Positions 4,427 to 5,493 of a DNA stretch of 5,493 nt are shown piece by piece (position 1 is the stretch's first letter; every line of letters starts with the position of its first letter). The translations under genes were made by a program, and so were the position numbers. The stretch lies in NCBI GenBank assembly GCA_019424865.1, contig JAHYYS010000095.1:1-5493 (forward strand), read 5' to 3'. This DNA comes from a bacterium. Lineage in GTDB: Bacteria; Bacillota; Clostridia; Oscillospirales; Oscillospiraceae. A model generated the notes under the pieces. That model saw nothing but the letters and a program-made list of their open reading frames with translations, had not been told where the DNA came from and ran no database searches.

Positions 4427-5170
4427 TCACAGATAGAAGTGTCCCGCATTGGTAGACATTTCACTTCCTGTCCGGCTGTACACATTGGAGATGGTAATGG
4501 TGTCGCCGGGATCATCCGACGCCACATACTCCGCACCCCAGCCGAAATTCTGCCGGAGATAATAGGTGGTCCCGCCGGCGGAGTGGATTCTGGCAGGCAT
4601 ATGGCCAAGGCCGGTCTCTCCTTCCCCATCCCCGCCGCCCTGGGATGGCGAGGGGGAGCTGCTCCCGCCGGATCTGCCGAACGCGGGCAGGAGAAGGCCA
4701 AATGTCGAGCAGTAGGCCATTACGCCGGTCCAGAGCTCAATCACCAGCTTTAATCCGATTCCGAGCAGCGCCAGCAGAAAAAAGTCGGAGCCCATGATGC
4801 CGCCCACAATCAGGGCCAGCACGTCATACTCCAGCATGGCGGCCCCAGCCAGTATCAGCGGGTAGGCGGGCCACCCGTGCGCCAAAGACAAAATGATCAG
4901 ACCCAGCCCGTAAATCACCAGCCCGATAACCAGAAAATAGTGCAGCCCGTTCCAGGTGGAGGGGTCAAACAGGGCAAAGGGAGCGCCCCCTAACCCAAGT
5001 TTTCCATATTTTGTTTTCAACAGCTCAAACAGCAGTCCGGGCACCTGTACCGAAAGCAGGATAAACGTCCATCCCGCCGCGGTCCCCGACAGGCTGCTGT
5101 GTCGGCTTTTCCCCTTTGTCCCAAGGAAAATCAGGGCCGGCCCCAACACCAGAAAAATCAGATACTGCAT
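4427..5170 (-). CDS. Orphan polytopic membrane protein with a polar C-terminal tail
   Basis: A 247-residue protein I do not recognise. Hydrophobic segments lie at about residues 3-17, 32-52, 76-98, 101-125 and 128-148, with a weaker one at 149-164. A low-complexity linker follows (about 166-187, rich in Ser, Gly, Pro and Glu), then a tail of about 60 residues with no membrane segment (TTYYLRQNFGWGAEYV, then DDPGDTITISNVYSRTGSEM). The tail looks like a small folded or substrate-like module tethered to the membrane. The ATG at 5170-5168 is chosen because AAGGAG (5179-5184) lies 8 nt upstream; the frame stays open to 5353 but has no better signal there. It converges on the VOC gene and diverges from rpsB. 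No convincing promoter was found, though a leader hairpin is present. Function unknown. Confidence 0.85.
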   Translation of the reverse strand: MQYLIFLVLGPALIFLGTKGKSRHSSLSGTAAGWTFILLSVQVPGLLFELLKTKYGKLGLGGAPFALFDPSTWNGLHYFLVIGLVIYGLGLIILSLAHGWPAYPLILAGAAMLEYDVLALIVGGIMGSDFFLLALLGIGLKLVIELWTGVMAYCSTFGLLLPAFGRSGGSSSPSPSQGGGDGEGETGLGHMPARIHSAGGTTYYLRQNFGWGAEYVASDDPGDTITISNVYSRTGSEMSTNAGHFYL

Positions 5171-5241
5171 GCTTTTTTCTCCTTTTTCTCTTTGTTTTTG
5201 CAAGTCCATAAAAGAAATTCGCCACGGCCCGCCAAAAAGGG

Positions 5242-5283
5242 ACAGCCGCCCCGCCTTTTTATCCGCCTTTCGGATGCGGCTGT
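5242..5283 (-). promoter_or_regulatory. Bulged hairpin in the spacer upstream of the 247-residue membrane protein
   Basis: ACAGCCGC (5242-5249) pairs with GCGGCTGT (5276-5283), stacked on an inner stem ATCCG/CGGAT (5261-5265 with 5271-5275). An 11-nt bulge lies on one side. Read on the minus strand the structure is followed, after CCC, by TTTTT (5234-5238), resembling a weak attenuator upstream of the gene. No minus-strand promoter upstream of it was convincing, so it might instead belong to the rpsB promoter region as DNA structure. Confidence 0.5.
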
Positions 5284-5314
5284 AAAAATTTCTTCCCCGA
5301 CAAGGAAAAAAACC

Positions 5315-5343
5315 TTGCATTGCCGGGCAGACTATGGTAAAAT
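5315..5343 (+). promoter_or_regulatory. rpsB promoter with upstream A-tract
   Basis: A -35 TTGCAT (5315-5320), a 17-nt spacer and a -10 TAAAAT (5338-5343) with TGG before it (extended -10). A seven-A tract (5306-5312) lies just upstream of the -35, and another AT-rich stretch is at 5284-5291. These resemble UP elements, as expected for a strongly expressed ribosomal protein gene. The start of transcription is expected near 5350. Confidence 0.82.
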
Positions 5344-5349
5344 ATTGCC

Positions 5350-5455
5350 GCATTATGCGTGGGAGTGCGGATTTTTCGCCCGGTGCCCGGCTTTCGGGTT
5401 GGCGGGAAATATGATGCCCCCAGAAGAATCAACTGAAATTTAGGAGGAAACAATC
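5350..5455 (+). promoter_or_regulatory. rpsB 5' leader of about 105 nt
   Basis: The leader is long for a simple ribosome binding site. It contains a nested hairpin: CGCC (5377-5380) with GGCG (5401-5404), and inside it CCCG (5386-5389) with CGGG (5395-5398). The 3' part is A-rich and unstructured, with AGGAGG at 5442-5447. Ribosomal protein S2 genes are autoregulated through leader RNA in some bacteria, so a regulatory fold is plausible but unproven here. Confidence 0.45.
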
Positions 5456-5493
5456 ATGGCAGTCGTATCTATGAAGCAGCTGCTGGAGGCCGG
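5456..5493 (+). CDS. rpsB: 30S ribosomal protein S2, first 12 codons only
   Basis: S2 binds late in 30S assembly on the back of the small subunit and is needed for S1 association in bacteria that have S1. Only the start is present: MAVVSMKQLLEA followed by a partial Gly codon, which matches the highly conserved S2 N-terminus (MAVVSMKQLLEAGVHFGHQ in many Firmicutes). AGGAGG (5442-5447) lies 8 nt before the ATG. The strong upstream promoter and leader agree with a ribosomal protein gene. In related genomes tsf, and often pyrH and frr, follow, but they lie outside this window. Although only 12 residues are visible, the match is distinctive. Confidence 0.93.
   Translation, partial: MAVVSMKQLLEA

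Noticed and set aside
5171..5353. N-terminal extension of the 247-residue membrane protein
   Set aside because: The extension is basic and crosses the leader hairpin, and no ribosome binding site supports the earlier start. AAGGAG is well placed for the ATG at 5170.
5348..5376. Terminator-like hairpin (CCGCATT/AGTGCGG then T5) in the rpsB leader
   Set aside because: The predicted transcription start (about 5350) falls within the 5' arm, so the full stem would not be transcribed. A terminator 25 nt into the message would be unlikely to act as an attenuator.

Overview
The window looks like chromosomal DNA of a GC-rich Clostridia member, most likely in the Oscillospiraceae/Flavonifractor group. 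This is inferred from three things: a radical SAM DUF512 gene directly upstream of der, as in many Clostridia; strong AGGAGG-type ribosome binding sites; and GC-rich codon use interrupted by AT-richer intergenic elements. No lookup was possible, so the genus is a guess.

Layout. Positions 1-1862 (minus strand) hold a housekeeping pair: a PDZ/radical SAM/DUF512 protein, followed downstream by the N-terminal third of the ribosome-assembly GTPase Der, which runs off the left edge. A clear sigma-A promoter (TTGCAT-17-TACAAT) drives the pair. Positions 2018-3629 (plus strand) hold a compact cassette of four small integral membrane proteins that I cannot assign to any family. It has its own extended -10 promoter and a long leader with a strong two-tier hairpin. 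Positions 3638-3882 contain no gene. They form an unusually dense run of inverted repeats, six stem-loops in 243 bases, ending in a perfect 22-bp terminator-like hairpin. An 11-base inverted repeat brackets most of this block.

Positions 3896-4333 (plus strand) carry a single-gene VOC/glyoxalase-I-like metalloenzyme with all four expected metal ligands and its own promoter. It meets a convergent gene at a shared hairpin (4361-4401). Positions 4427-5170 (minus strand) encode an unrecognised 247-residue membrane protein with a Ser/Gly/Pro-rich linker and a distinct polar C-terminal tail. A divergent spacer then leads to rpsB (ribosomal protein S2), which starts at 5456 and leaves the window after 12 codons. 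The rpsB promoter has an A-tract upstream and a leader of about 105 nt.

The conserved flanks (der operon, rpsB) are ordinary. The accessory interest lies in the four-gene membrane cassette, the palindrome cluster next to it, and the orphan membrane protein before rpsB. Nothing here proves a new system. The cassette plus palindromic block is the best candidate for something undescribed.
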